Positions 40,580-50,583 of a DNA stretch of 64,000 nt are shown here, one piece after another. A program made the translations under genes and the position numbers. Numbering within the stretch: position 1 is the first letter of the stretch; each line of letters begins with the position of its first letter. Origin of the DNA: Gordionus sp. m RMFG-2023 (taxonomy: Eukaryota > Nematomorpha > Gordioida > Chordodea > Parachordodidae); contig NC_088778.1 of assembly GCF_954871325.1 (NCBI RefSeq), forward strand, positions 24,165,120 through 24,229,119, in the 5' to 3' direction. Under the pieces are notes generated by a model. The model did no database searches, was not told where the DNA came from, and saw only the letters and a program-made list of their open reading frames with translations.

Positions 40580-42181
40580 CAGGGTGTTGGCAATCCGTAA
40601 ATTGACTGTTCAAATATGTCAAATTGATCGAAAGTGTATTTGATCGATCAAATACTCTAAAATGTTTATTTAATAGCTACATTTTACATATAATTATTAT
40701 GCACTTTGACTGGTAAAAACGTTTATATGACAGTTATATTATCCAGCCTTAGTAAAAAAAAATTTGAATCAAAATGGCAAACTTCTAATCGACCTAGATG
40801 AATATATTTTGCCAAGTTTACCTCCTAGGAATTCGATTTTGATTCCAACATATAACAGACTCTGACCGATCTGAAAATCAAAATGACGAAAAGCTAACGA
40901 TCTAGTTATAAAAAAGTTTTGTAGATAGATAAACCCAACTAAAAATTAGAAATTTATGAAATGTAAGCAAAAACATTATATAAAAGAGTATATTAAAAGT
41001 AAACGTTCTATTTATAACCTACCCAGTTTAAATAAGTTAGTCGGATCTCTCTTAGATAAAGCTATAGGAGATATAGATGTAAGAGTTGAATATATATCGT
41101 AAATCTTCTCATTCGTCGATTGTTTACGGTAACTGGATCAAGAACAGCCATATCTAAAATGAAAAAATTATAGATTTCTTGGTAATGACACCTGCAAGTA
41201 TGTAAATACCACAGAAAAATTGCCATATGGTAAATTAAATTTGTCTAGCAATTTTAAAATGTGATCCAAGGATTGAATCATACAAAGGAGTTTTCATAAG
41301 TTATGAATACCATGGCGAATATTATCAGCAGCTTGGGAAATGATAAAATTCAAATTGGCCTATTATAGCAATATTCCTTTTCGGGTATATCACACAAGAT
41401 CACACATTACAATTATTTTTTGCGAGATTTATATAAAAATTTATATGTTTCTCTACTACATTAGGTATCATTATCTTAAGATGAAATAAAATATATGCAT
41501 TCTATATTAAAATTGTTATTTTGTGATATCTGAATCCACTGTTTGAAGGAAATTGATGTGTATGAGGTATTATTCAAATAATCGAAATCTATTGATAACT
41601 TACGAGAAAATTAGTTATAAGATTAATTAAAAATATAATAGAAACTGATCATAACTTGGTTGATGCAAAGGCTCTTGCCGCACAATGCGAAAACAGTTTT
41701 TTTATAGAATGAACCAAAATATCATAAAATATAAAATTTAATTATATAATATTTATTAATTAATACTTATATATTTTGGCGATTATTAATATACATCAGA
41801 CACCTGCAGAGGTACCATTTGCACGGCCCGGCTCAGATTTAAAAAAAAACATTTTCGACCTAACCCATCTATTTATTTTGAATTTTTATATATAATATAC
41901 GACCCAACCTGGCACAAGTATTTTATTAAAAAAATATCTAGGCCCGGGGCGGTTATTTAAAAATTTTTTTTAAGCCCGGCCAGGGTATATTTAAAAATTT
42001 TTTTTAAGCCCGGCCAGGGTATATTTAAAAAAATTTTTTAAGCCCGGCCAGGGTATATTTAAAAAAATTAAAATACGGACCTGCCCTTGTACCCAGGCTT
42101 AGGGCCGGGTCTGCACATTTAATAGAATTTGACCATATTCTACTGTCAATTGATATTTGACCGATCAAATACCAAACCCTG
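40580..42181. mobile_element. Possible 1.6-kb element with CAGGGT ends
   Basis: The left end CAGGGTGTTGGC with AATTGACTGTTCAAATATGT and TCAAATT, and the right end on the other strand CAGGGTTTGGTA with AATTGACAGTAGAATATGG and TCAAATT, look like imperfect terminal inverted repeats; GATCGATCAAATACT / GATCGGTCAAATA is a second shared word in a different order. No convincing target duplication. The interior includes the GC-rich repeat at 41810-42115 and a 47-codon frame at about 40957-41100 that I do not recognise. Confidence 0.45.
41810..42115. repeat. GC-rich CCCGG-word repeat with young 34-bp tandem units
   Basis: Opens CCTGCAGAGGTACCATTTG and closes GGGCCGGGTCTGCAC. Three nearly identical 34-bp units with core AAGCCCGGCCAGGGTATATTT start at 41972, 42006 and 42040. 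The near-identity of the units, in a family that is otherwise degenerate, points to recent local expansion by slippage or unequal exchange. Confidence 0.75.
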
Positions 42182-42946
42182 GTAGGTTCACTAACTTAAA
42201 ATGAAATAAATAAATATACTTCTCAATAGTCAATAGTTTTATACACTAGGTGTGAGTTTTTGATTTACCACCATCCATTTAAAGTAATTTATAGAATGTT
42301 CTATAAATTATAGTTTATATAGTTAATAGTATTATGTGGTAAATATAAAGTGTTAACATGCAAAAAATTATTGCACCGCATACTTCTAGAGGAGGAATAA
42401 GATCCAATCACAAGAACGGGATTAAGATAATTGAGAATTTTAAAGAAGATGGGCTATAAGATAAAAATGTAATCAGTATGATTGCGTAACCTTACCACGT
42501 GACAAAAGCGACGAAAATAATTTAAAGATTTTTTTTAAAATTATCTTTATCTTGATATTGTTAAATTTATAATTTAAAGTTAAGATGTATTGTATTGTAA
42601 TACAATTTTTAGCGACATTTTAAATGGTTTATATAAAATAATTTTTTTACATCAAATGATAATAATTATTAATAGTTAAATCGAGCCAGCCATATGCTCG
42701 AGAAAGACTTTCCGATACTGTAATTATCCTTATTATAATATAAAAAAAAATATTTCTTATACAATAAACATGTTTTCCTATACCAGGTTTATTAAATTGT
42801 TTCTTTCTATTTTATCTGTAGTATAATTATTTTATTATTTTTTAGAAAATTTGAAGATAAGAAACAAATGTAGGAATTTAAATGATCGACAATATTCTAA
42901 TATTTATGATGCAAGCTAATCCATTTATAATATTATCCCAATTCAC
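42182..42946. other. No certain gene; weak transposase-like N-terminus at 42358
   Basis: A broken frame from 42358 reads RGGIRSNHKNGIKIIENFKE then KNVISMIA, reminiscent of the helix-turn-helix start of some DNA-transposon proteins. This is a guess; nothing else supports it. Confidence 0.25.
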
Positions 42947-43449
42947 CAGTGGCGTGGACAAGGGGGCGGGTTTGGGGTTTGACCCCCCACCCCCATAACC
43001 TTCGAATTTTTTTTCTTATTGATAATTTTATTTAAAAATCGGTTTCAAATTTATAAAATACGATATCAAAATAAAATATTTAAAAAAAACAAATAAGAAT
43101 TTTAAATTTTAAATGATAACATGGTTTAAAAATATATATTAAAAATTATATGTAAAATATTAAATAACAATAAAAATATATTGTAAATTTATTAGATATT
43201 TATAAATTTAATAATAAAATTTATATTGTTAAACTAATTAGATAGTTTTAAAAATTTTAATTAATTTTTTATAATTTTTAAATAAAAGAAAAATCATTTA
43301 ATTTGGTTAATATAACGAGAAAGTAAAGGTGATCTCTAATATTTTTGGGATTAAAAATTTTAAACCTAGATTAGTTTCTAGATAGTCCAATCGCTTGATT
43401 TTTACAAAATAAATATTTTTATTCCTCTTATTGATACATTTTTATTTCA

Positions 43450-44165
43450 ATTACAGCCTACGACGGAAACTTGATTAAAATCATCGGGACAACTCAAGTT
43501 AAAGTAAGTTATGAAGGAATCACTAAATAGTTACTAGCAGTAGTTGTAGAGTCGAGAAAGAACGCGTTATTAGGAAGAATCTGGATCAATGCCTTTAAAA
43601 ATATTTTAAATAAATTCATAGGAAATGTCGACACTAATTATGAAGACGAAATCAATAAACTTATTAAAGATTGTGAATCCAATGACTAGCGAACCAATTA
43701 ACAAATTAAATGTCAAATTACATTTAAGATGTGACGCCCAACCTAAAATAATACCACCAAGACGTATACAGTATTCAAAGATTGATCTTGTGGGCGAAGA
43801 ACTGAATAGATGGATACACGAAAAAATTATTGAAGGTGTTTGAGAGAATATTATCGAACGGGTTAGTACTTTATTTTTAAAAACAAAGTAAGGTTCCTGG
43901 GTCACGATATAGTAGACAAGGGGATTCATGCTAACCATGGTAAAATTGAAGCAATAATTAACATGCCAGAGCCAAAATCTGCTGCTGAGTTGTCAACATT
44001 TCTGGGAATGGCTGGTTATTATAGAAAATTTTTGAATAACTTTGCTGATATTGCTGATCCGTTGTACAAAATGGTCAACGAAGAAAAATGGGAATGGAAC
44101 TTAGAACATTCCAGAAGTTTTAATGATTTAAAGAAGTTGATTAGTCTCCCAAGGGACAATCAATT
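43450..44165 (+). mobile_element. Ty3/gypsy retrotransposon fossil, pol fragment
   Basis: Parts recognised: the end of the protease region (near 43460-43600), the stretch leading into reverse transcriptase (near 43625-43840) and the post-RT connection region with STFLGMAGYYRKFL (near 43960-44130). These are characteristic of Ty3/gypsy pol. No long terminal repeats, gag or integrase are seen. The copy is plainly broken, with several breaks, and is old. It lies inside the 2.9-kb hAT element, so it inserted there after that element did, or was carried with it. Confidence 0.8.
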
Positions 44166-44445
44166 TGAAGGAAAGTGACACTATGTTCCAAGTTTATACA
44201 GAAAAAGGTATTACAAGGAAACACCTGGACCAATTAAGAAAGAGAGAATGCCCTAACACATTTGCATACCACGACTCAAAGATTTATTAGTCACAATTTT
44301 ATTTTAAACAGCTTTTATTTTCTTTTGCCGGTTGAGTCTGAATACACATGAAACGCGAGATGACATTAAGAAAATCTCATTCTGATGGATTATCATGATC
44401 ATATGATAAATTTCTTTGTGATGCCCAATTTTGGTATAAAAATCT

Positions 44446-44757
44446 TTGCAGAATAGAGTACTCTTTGAGACCAATAATGCTTTGCAGGCCCTTTCCATGT
44501 GTAATTACACTTTAGATTCCCTGCCTAATATCAAAATATTGTTTTTTATTTTAGCTACCTTACCGATTAGCACCTGCATGAATGAAAGGTCTTTTTCAAC
44601 TTTGAAAAGGTTAAAAACCTATTTAAGAAATAGAACCGGTGAAAGCCGTTTAAATGGATTAGCCATATTAAATATATATAAGGAGATTATTCTAGATAAA
44701 AATTTGATTCTAGATGAATTAGCGAAATGTCAGAGAAAAGTAGACCACTCTTTATAA
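44446..44757 (+). pseudogene. hAT transposase C-terminal dimerisation fragment
   Basis: A 103-codon open frame contains ILATLPISTCMNERSFSTLK, RLKTYLRNRTGE and RLNGLAILNIYKE, the hallmark of the hAT C-terminal dimerisation domain (ZMYM1-like type). The preceding residues LPNIKILFFILA are the usual lead-in. Upstream transposase parts are missing or displaced by the gypsy relic, so it cannot act alone. It reads on the plus strand, unlike the other hAT gene remnant at 17115-18590, and its motif wording is clearly different, so it is a separate family. Confidence 0.85.
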
Positions 44758-44914
44758 ATTCAAATCATAAAATTGCTATATGATTATAATATGTTCTTTG
44801 CCATAAAATTTTTATATTCAAAACGTAAATGAATTCTTAGTCATAATATTTATATATTATATTATACTATTTTTAATAAAATATTGCATTTGCAATAAGA
44901 ATTATTGGTCTGCA

Positions 44915-45232
44915 TCGGCCATAATTTTTCAAGCCCGGCCCGAAATTATTTTAAAAAAGTTATGCCAGCCCGGCCCGAAATATTTTTTAAAAAGTTTTGT
45001 CGGCCCGGCTCGAATTTATTTAAATATAGAAATTCATTTTTATAATTACTCAAAATAAAAGATATATGGCATCTAGTTTTTATAAATAAAATCAAATAAA
45101 TTTATATATTACATAAAAAATTTAACATAAAATTGATATATTTAAAAAAAAATTCGGCCTGACCCAACCCGGCCCGATTTTTTTTAAAAAGACCCAGCCC
45201 GAACACGATTTTCCTACTTTTGCAGATCTCTA
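44915..45232. repeat. GC-rich CCCGG-word repeat
   Basis: Starts near GGTCTGCATCGGCC and closes TTTTGCAGATCTCT. Units AAGCCCGGCCCGAAATTATT, CAGCCCGGCCCGAAATATT and TCGGCCCGGCTCGAATTTATT recur about every 30 bases, then an AT-rich gap, then CGGCCTGACCCAACCCGGCCC. Ends resemble those at 20158 and 181. Confidence 0.65.
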
Positions 45233-46091
45233 ATAAGAATTATTTATGTTTTGTTAATATACTCATTTTTATTAATTATAATTGTTAAATTAGATTTTTT
45301 AAATACCGTACAAGAATTACTCATATTTTATTTTATTGTAATTTTTTTTTTTAAATATAGTTATTTACAATAAATTTTTAATATAATCTGTATAAAATTT
45401 CTACATTTTGGAATTTATTTTATTGTATATTATCATTAAAATAAATACATAGTTAAATAAAGGGGTGTTATTTATACTAAAGTATTTTAATAATAAATAA
45501 AATCTATAATGAAATTTCTGCAAAATTTTGTTAAAAAAATTTAATTAAAATAATTATTTTTAACATAGAATAAGATATATTGAGTGATCATAAAAATGGG
45601 AGGTTTGGGGAGCGATTTCTTCTTTCTACACCGAATGGATTGATTAATTTACAATTGACTAAACATTGATAAAATTTTCAAAATAATGCTTTCAGTCGCG
45701 TATTAATCATAAATTTAGCCAAAATTTTGTTACTAATATTTTTTCATTTATGCTGGCTACTATAGTGGTTAGACACTAATAAAGCACAAAAATATTGGCA
45801 AAATTTTAATATGGGTATGGGGGCGAAGCCCCCCTCCCATTGATTAATCCTGGCTACGCCACTGCGATTTACATATATCGTTTATCAGGAGTTGGGCGGT
45901 ACTGTTATACCACGAATGCTTGTATTTAAGATAATACGATCCTTTTATATTATGTGCTTTTACCTTTTTGATATTTTTAAGATACTTTATTTTCGAATTC
46001 TTGTATGGTCTCTTTGGAAAAATCAGCCACAAAATTTGATGTCATTTATTGCAGATTTATCTTTCAGCTCGTTGAAACAATCAACATTTTA

Positions 46092-46206
46092 TAGTGCTCA
46101 CAAATTGAAGTTTCAACGCAGCGTTTCAAAACGCAAATAAGCTGCGTTACGTTTTTTTAATTACATTTTGAAACGCTGCGTTAAAACGTTCAATTTGTGT
46201 GCACTA
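46092..46206. mobile_element. PIF/Harbinger-like MITE, 115 bp, TTA target duplication
   Basis: Near-perfect palindrome: left TAGTGCTCACAAATTGAAG, right (other strand) TAGTGCACACAAATTGAAC; both continue to ACGCAGCGTTTCAAAA. TTA flanks both sides (46089-46091, 46207-46209), the 3-bp duplication expected of PIF/Harbinger. Confidence 0.8.
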
Positions 46207-46645
46207 TTATATAGATATTTTTATGCACTTCTTTTGATTGATATATTTATCTATCCGTTTTTATTGCTGGGTCGCACAACTCATTTATAGCAAATGGGTG
46301 GGAAAGCGATAATATCAATTTTTTGTGAAACACAGGTTAAAGATTCTTGAATTGTTCATCGACTTGCCGATTGTGCGGAAGGAATAGATCATTTTTTCCC
46401 TAAAAAATATCTTCTATTTAAGATACTTTTATTTAGCAAAAGATAAAAATATTTTTTATCTAAGAAAGGTACATTAATTTTTACAAAGAATCTATATCTG
46501 TATCTAAATCCATTTTAAAAGAACCTGCTAAACACTAAGGCTTATCAAGGGATTACGTTGAAACTGGGAATGTTACGAGTGATTTGTAAAATAATAAAAC
46601 AAAACGAAAATATTTTTTATAAAATAGCAAAAAATTAAAAGGCCG
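46207..46645. other. AT-rich stretch without a recognised gene
   Basis: No coding sequence or repeat family identified between the two MITEs. Confidence 0.4.
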
Positions 46646-46654
46646 GTGATGGAC

Positions 46655-47057
46655 GGTTAATGATGCTTACTACCAAGTGAATGTATGGAAATATTCTAAA
46701 TACCAACCTAATTTGCTAAATACCAACCAAAATTTATTAAAATGTAAAAAGACCCTTATTATTTAATATATTATAATGGAATCACGTGGTCGAGTCCGGT
46801 CTCCTATATATCATCCACCCAAGGATGGAACCACCAAGTTAGAATAAGAAAAAAAACATGATCAATACCGGGATTCGAACCCGTGATCATGGGATCAGTA
46901 AGCGAAGCTCTTGCCGACTAGGTCATAGAGGCTTTTTCAAAAATAAGGATTTTTCAAATATATATTATAAATATATTTGGTAGTGCCTATCCAAATGAAA
47001 AATAAACAAAATTCAAATTTGATAGGTAGTACCTTAAGGTAGTAAGCATCATTAACC
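46655..47057. mobile_element. Mutator-like MITE, 403 bp, with 9-bp target duplication
   Basis: Perfect 20-bp terminal inverted repeats GGTTAATGATGCTTACTACC (46655-46674 and, inverted, 47038-47057) are flanked by a perfect 9-bp duplication GTGATGGAC (46646-46654, 47058-47066). A 9-bp duplication is the usual signature of Mutator-like elements. The interior holds a tRNA-derived SINE, and a second inverted pair (GGTAGTGCCTATCCAAAT and AAATTTGATAGGTAGTACC) lies near the right end. Perfect ends and flanks point to a recent insertion. Confidence 0.9.
46774..46945 (-). mobile_element. tRNA-derived SINE inside the Mutator-like MITE
   Basis: On the minus strand the head starts GCCTCTATGACCTAGTCGG and carries an A-box-like TGACCTAGTCGG (46925-46914, one mismatch to consensus) and a perfect B box GGTTCGAATCC (46881-46871), 33 bases apart, within a clear T-arm CGGGTTCGAATCCCG. 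The 3' acceptor strand does not pair with the 5' strand, so it is not a functional tRNA. A body of about 90 bp follows (GTGGTTCCATCC, GGATGATATATAGG) and ends at TGATTCCATTA-like sequence. A decayed relative is at 39418-39597. Confidence 0.75.
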
Positions 47058-47066
47058 GTGATGGAC

Positions 47067-48016
47067 TAATACACAATACATAGAAAATTAGTTAAAATAA
47101 AGATAAATAGTTATAAAATCAATGCATGAATCGGTAAATGGTTATCTAATCGGGTTTGAGCAAATATCATGTGGGGTGAGAAATAATGGATCCGGGAAAT
47201 TCTTTTTAACGAAATCAGGCAGATAGTTACGCCTGCTTTTGGTGAAAACAAAAAGATAATAGGGATGCGTTTAAGGAACTCCGCGACCTAATATCAAATA
47301 CGAAATTCCCTTCGCTATTAATGCGTTCTCTTCCTCAGTAATGCATAATTATTATTTCTTTGTTGAAATCGAGATTCGCAATATAATGCATTGTCTCCGA
47401 ATAAATGAAATTGTCGTAAAACTATATTTAAGAATGTTCGTCAATTCACTTGCTCTTAATTAATGCAAAAAAAATTGTTTTGTTTTTATTAAGGTATTAT
47501 TTTGCTTGTTATTTTATTGACAAAAATGTATACATATTAATTACTTTTTTTAAAAAAAAACATTCATCAAAATTTAATGCAATACCAGATTTAGATAATT
47601 TAGAATGCTATTGACCTTTCATGTCAAACACTCACTCATTCCATATTGTTTTAAAAGAATTTATATCATTTTAATTTCTCACCCCGAACTATTCTGGAAG
47701 CGGAATTTTTATCTGGCCAAAAAAGGGGCTTTGTTTCCACTTTTTAAAGAAGTTTAAAAAATGGGGTCCTGATTTTGGTTATTTCAAAAAATTTAAGCCT
47801 AAATCAACCCTATTGCCATTTTGTTGGAAACGGTTCCTCGGAATTTTATAATGGATTCTCGTTCACTGAAGAGAGTGAATGCTTATTGTTAAATTCTGAC
47901 TGCAATAAATCCTATATTAGTTTTTCTTTATATCTATAAAATATCCTAACTGAAACTGACATCTGTTTAAGGATTCTAGATATAATCTAATTTTGATTTC
48001 ATTTTAAGGATAATTG
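47067..48016. other. No recognised gene; less AT-rich patch at 47180-47470
   Basis: 47180-47470 stands out from the background by composition and by an open frame of about 60 codons on the plus strand without homology that I know. It could be regulatory, an unrecognised exon or repeat debris. 47700-47860 also looks less random. I assign no function. Confidence 0.3.
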
Positions 48017-48024
48017 TGTGCTTG

Positions 48025-48398
48025 CATAGGCGTAGCCAAGAATGGGGGGTGTAAAAGAGAGTTCCCCCCTTTAAAAATTTATCTCTTCTCTTAAATATCA
48101 TTTAAACTAATAAAAATTCCCCACCCCCTTCCAAAAAATATATACAATATATTACTATAAGGAAGAATTTAAGGTAAAAGTTAATAACTTTTTAAAATAA
48201 CGACTATTTCAAAATTTTTAGAAGAAATAATTATTTTTATAAAAAATAAGTAAAAACCCATAATTATTTTTATAAAAATCGAATATAGCTAAAGGACTAT
48301 AATAAATGGACCCTAAGATATCGACAATAAACTTTATAGGGAAAAATCCACCTAATAGTGCCCCCTCCTCGCTTTAACAAAATCCTGGCAAGCCTATT
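48025..48398 (+). mobile_element. 'CATAGGCGTA' family element, best-bounded copy, 8-bp target duplication
   Basis: Starts CATAGGCGTAGCCAAG and ends, on the other strand, AATAGGCTTGCCAGG. Flanks TGTGCTTG (48017-48024) and TGCGCTTG (48399-48406) agree at 7 of 8 bases, suggesting a hAT-type non-autonomous element of 374 bp. Contains the plus-strand family words AAATATCATTTAAACTAATA, AAGGAAGAATTTAAGG, GTTAATAACTTTTTAAAATA and CACCTAATAGTGCCCCC. Confidence 0.75.
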
Positions 48399-48406
48399 TG
48401 CGCTTG

Positions 48407-49570
48407 TTTAATTCATTTTCTTACACATTTTTTTTATATATTAATCTTCTAACTTTCAAAACCTAGCTTCCAAAATAAGTTAATAGCTTGAATGTCCAAT
48501 AAAGTTTTTTTACCAAAAAAATTATAGATGATTCAAAATTAGAGATATACTACCCTCCCCTTTCATCCTCCTTAAATTAAAAAAAAATTAAACACCTTTA
48601 AAACGCTAATGATAATTTTCAAGTTTATTATCAAAGATTTTTTTTAAAATAATTTTACATTTTTGTTTAGATTAAAATATACATTTAAAGGAATTATATC
48701 ATTTTTTTTTAAATAATACAGTTTTCATTATTTATTAAAAAAGATTTATTCCTACAAGCTATATAAAATATAATACCTTTAATAATAGTTTAGTTATTTC
48801 AATCGACGTGTAAAATATTAGGTCAATTTTGACGATCAATAAAAAAAAAAAAATTTTTTTTTCAATATAATTTCATATTGATATTAATATTAGTTTCTTA
48901 TAAGGGGATTATAAAAGTTTTTATGAATATTGTGGCAAAAAAAATGATAACTTAAATTTTAGTAATTATGTAGAAAAGGTCAAATGTCCACCCAGTCATC
49001 TTTTAAAGAATGCCGAAAAGATCAAATAAAAAAAGTCAAAATTTTCTGAAAATAATTTATAATAATATACCCAACATATTTTGAAAAATAAGTATCATTT
49101 ATTTTTATTATTTTTCGCGCACATTTTAAATGAAATAAGAAATTTCTGAGAATGATATTTTAGAGGAAAAGTTAAATAGGTTGCGATGGTATCCATAAAA
49201 TGTATTCATAGCCTCAATTTATTATGACCTTGGACTCATGAACTAAAAATTGCGGGAATAGCGTCGATGAGACCCGGTTAATTCAAGTTGCCCTGGGGCG
49301 CGTCTTTTCAAAATTAATGGCTGGATCATCTAGTGCCTGTGTGTACAGTTCACACACTCTTAACTATATGATTTTATAACCTTGCTTAAAAATAAAAATT
49401 ACTCTATATTGGTGCCCTCGGTTTGTTGTCACTAGGGTATGGAATAAGGGAAGCTGTAGTAATTCATACATGTTTAATTATTTTGTACAAATACACGAAT
49501 AACAGATTAATTATGACTTTCAATTGGTAAAATATAATTTAATACATATTTTTATACAGTTATTATATAT
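48407..49570. other. AT-rich stretch without a recognised gene
   Basis: The patch 49220-49340 (GCGTCGATGAGACCCGG, CCCTGGGGCGCGTC) is less AT-rich but matches nothing I recognise. Confidence 0.35.
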
Positions 49571-49905
49571 TGGCATAGGCATATCCAAGTTTTTCCCCAT
49601 AAATTTTATTGAAAATCTTTAAATCCACTTATTGTAGACTGGCTATATTAGATATTTATAAAAATAATTTTGGGGTTTCCCCTTTATTTTTTTTATTAAA
49701 ATGCATATATTCTAAATATTTTGAATTATAGTCGTTATTATAACTTTTACTAATTTTTCCATATAATGATATATTGTATACATTTTTTGGGAGAGAGGGC
49801 AGGGGAGTGGTGTAGGGGGTAAATTTTTATTAGATGAAAATGGTTATTACGAGAACAGGTAAATTTGCGATGGGGGGAGGGAATTTTGCGCTGTGGATTG
49901 GCTTA
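49571..49905 (-). repeat. 'CATAGGCGTA' family repeat, reverse orientation
   Basis: Left CATAGGCATATCCAAG; family words AAATCCACTTATTGTAGAC, TTGAATTATAGTCGTTATTA, TTCCATATAATGATATATTG and AAATTTGCGATGGGGGGAGG follow in the reverse order of the copy at 48025. The right end is eroded. Confidence 0.65.
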
Positions 49906-50261
49906 GAATTTTCCTATGGAAAATAAAAGTTTCAACCCTAGATTATTAACTAAATAGATACAATAATAGTATGTAAACTATACAAGGGAAAGAAATTACA
50001 TCAATGTCTTTATCTGTGCTTTCTGGTAAAATCTTCACTAGTTCCAAACTGCTTGTCATTAGTAAATCATCGCGAATACTTTTTCATTCAGCGGCTAGTA
50101 AACTTAAAATTTCAGCAATCTTTTTTAAAGGTTATTAATACTATAAAAATAACTTAGGCTGTGTCCTGGTTCCACTTATTTTGATACTTATTGCTGCTTA
50201 ATTTAGGCAAAACAGATTTTGAGCTAGAATACCCTATTTTTATTTGTTTTAAGTGTTTGGT

Positions 50262-50583
50262 GACTAGGTGCATAACCGGGGGGGGGGGCTATCGCAAATT
50301 TCCATGTTCTTATAAATATCATTTTAACCAATTAATTAAATTTTTTATAGAAATCCTTTTTTTTTAAAAAAATAGTATTTTAAAAAGATATTAACTTTAC
50401 CAATTATCTTTTCAAATTCTTCTTTATAGTGATATTTTCTATACATTCTTAAGGGAAATGGGGGGGGGGGGTGGATGGTTGTGTAGGGGGAAATATGTTA
50501 TTAGCTTAAAATGATATTTACGAGAACAGGCAAATTTGCGATGGGGGGTAGAGAAATCCCACTCCTTTGGTTACGCGCCTGCA
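50262..50583. repeat. Fold-back version of the 'CATAGGCGTA' family
   Basis: Both ends carry the same family end: left GTGCATAACCGGGGGGGGGG then CTATCGCAAATTTCC and AAATATCATTTTAA; right, on the other strand, GGCGCGTAACCAAAG then CCATCGCAAATTTGCC and AAATATCATTTTAAGC. The internal words TTCTTTATAGTGATATTTTC lie in one orientation only. So the standard unit has been converted to an inverted-repeat form. Confidence 0.65.

Larger units (their letters stand above)
42947..45864. mobile_element. hAT element, 2.9 kb, containing nested insertions
   Basis: Left end CAGTGGCGTGGACAAGGGGG; right end, on the other strand, CAGTGGCGTAGCCAGG. Flanks CAATTCAC (42939-42946) and CGATTTAC (45865-45872) agree at 6 of 8 bases. 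Both ends match, in reverse, the 1-kb derivative at 13811-14828, which confirms the boundaries independently. Inside are a Ty3/gypsy relic (about 43450-44165), a hAT transposase C-terminal fragment (44446-44757) and a GC-rich repeat (44915-45232). The left GGGTTTGACCCCCCACCCCC and right GGGGGCGAAGCCCCCC blocks are subterminal hairpins. Confidence 0.75.

Noticed and set aside
40957-41100. A 47-codon frame with a plausible amino-acid mix
   Set aside because: No family recognised, and it lies inside a probable transposon; not enough to call a gene.
41636-41700. A third SINE head (GGCAAGAGCC and TGATCA words on the minus strand)
   Set aside because: Only a few short words match and no B box is present.
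46866-46937. A functional tRNA gene on the minus strand (good B box and T arm)
   Set aside because: The acceptor stem does not pair, the anticodon arm is poor, and a homologous decayed copy with the same non-tRNA body exists at 39418; it is a SINE head.
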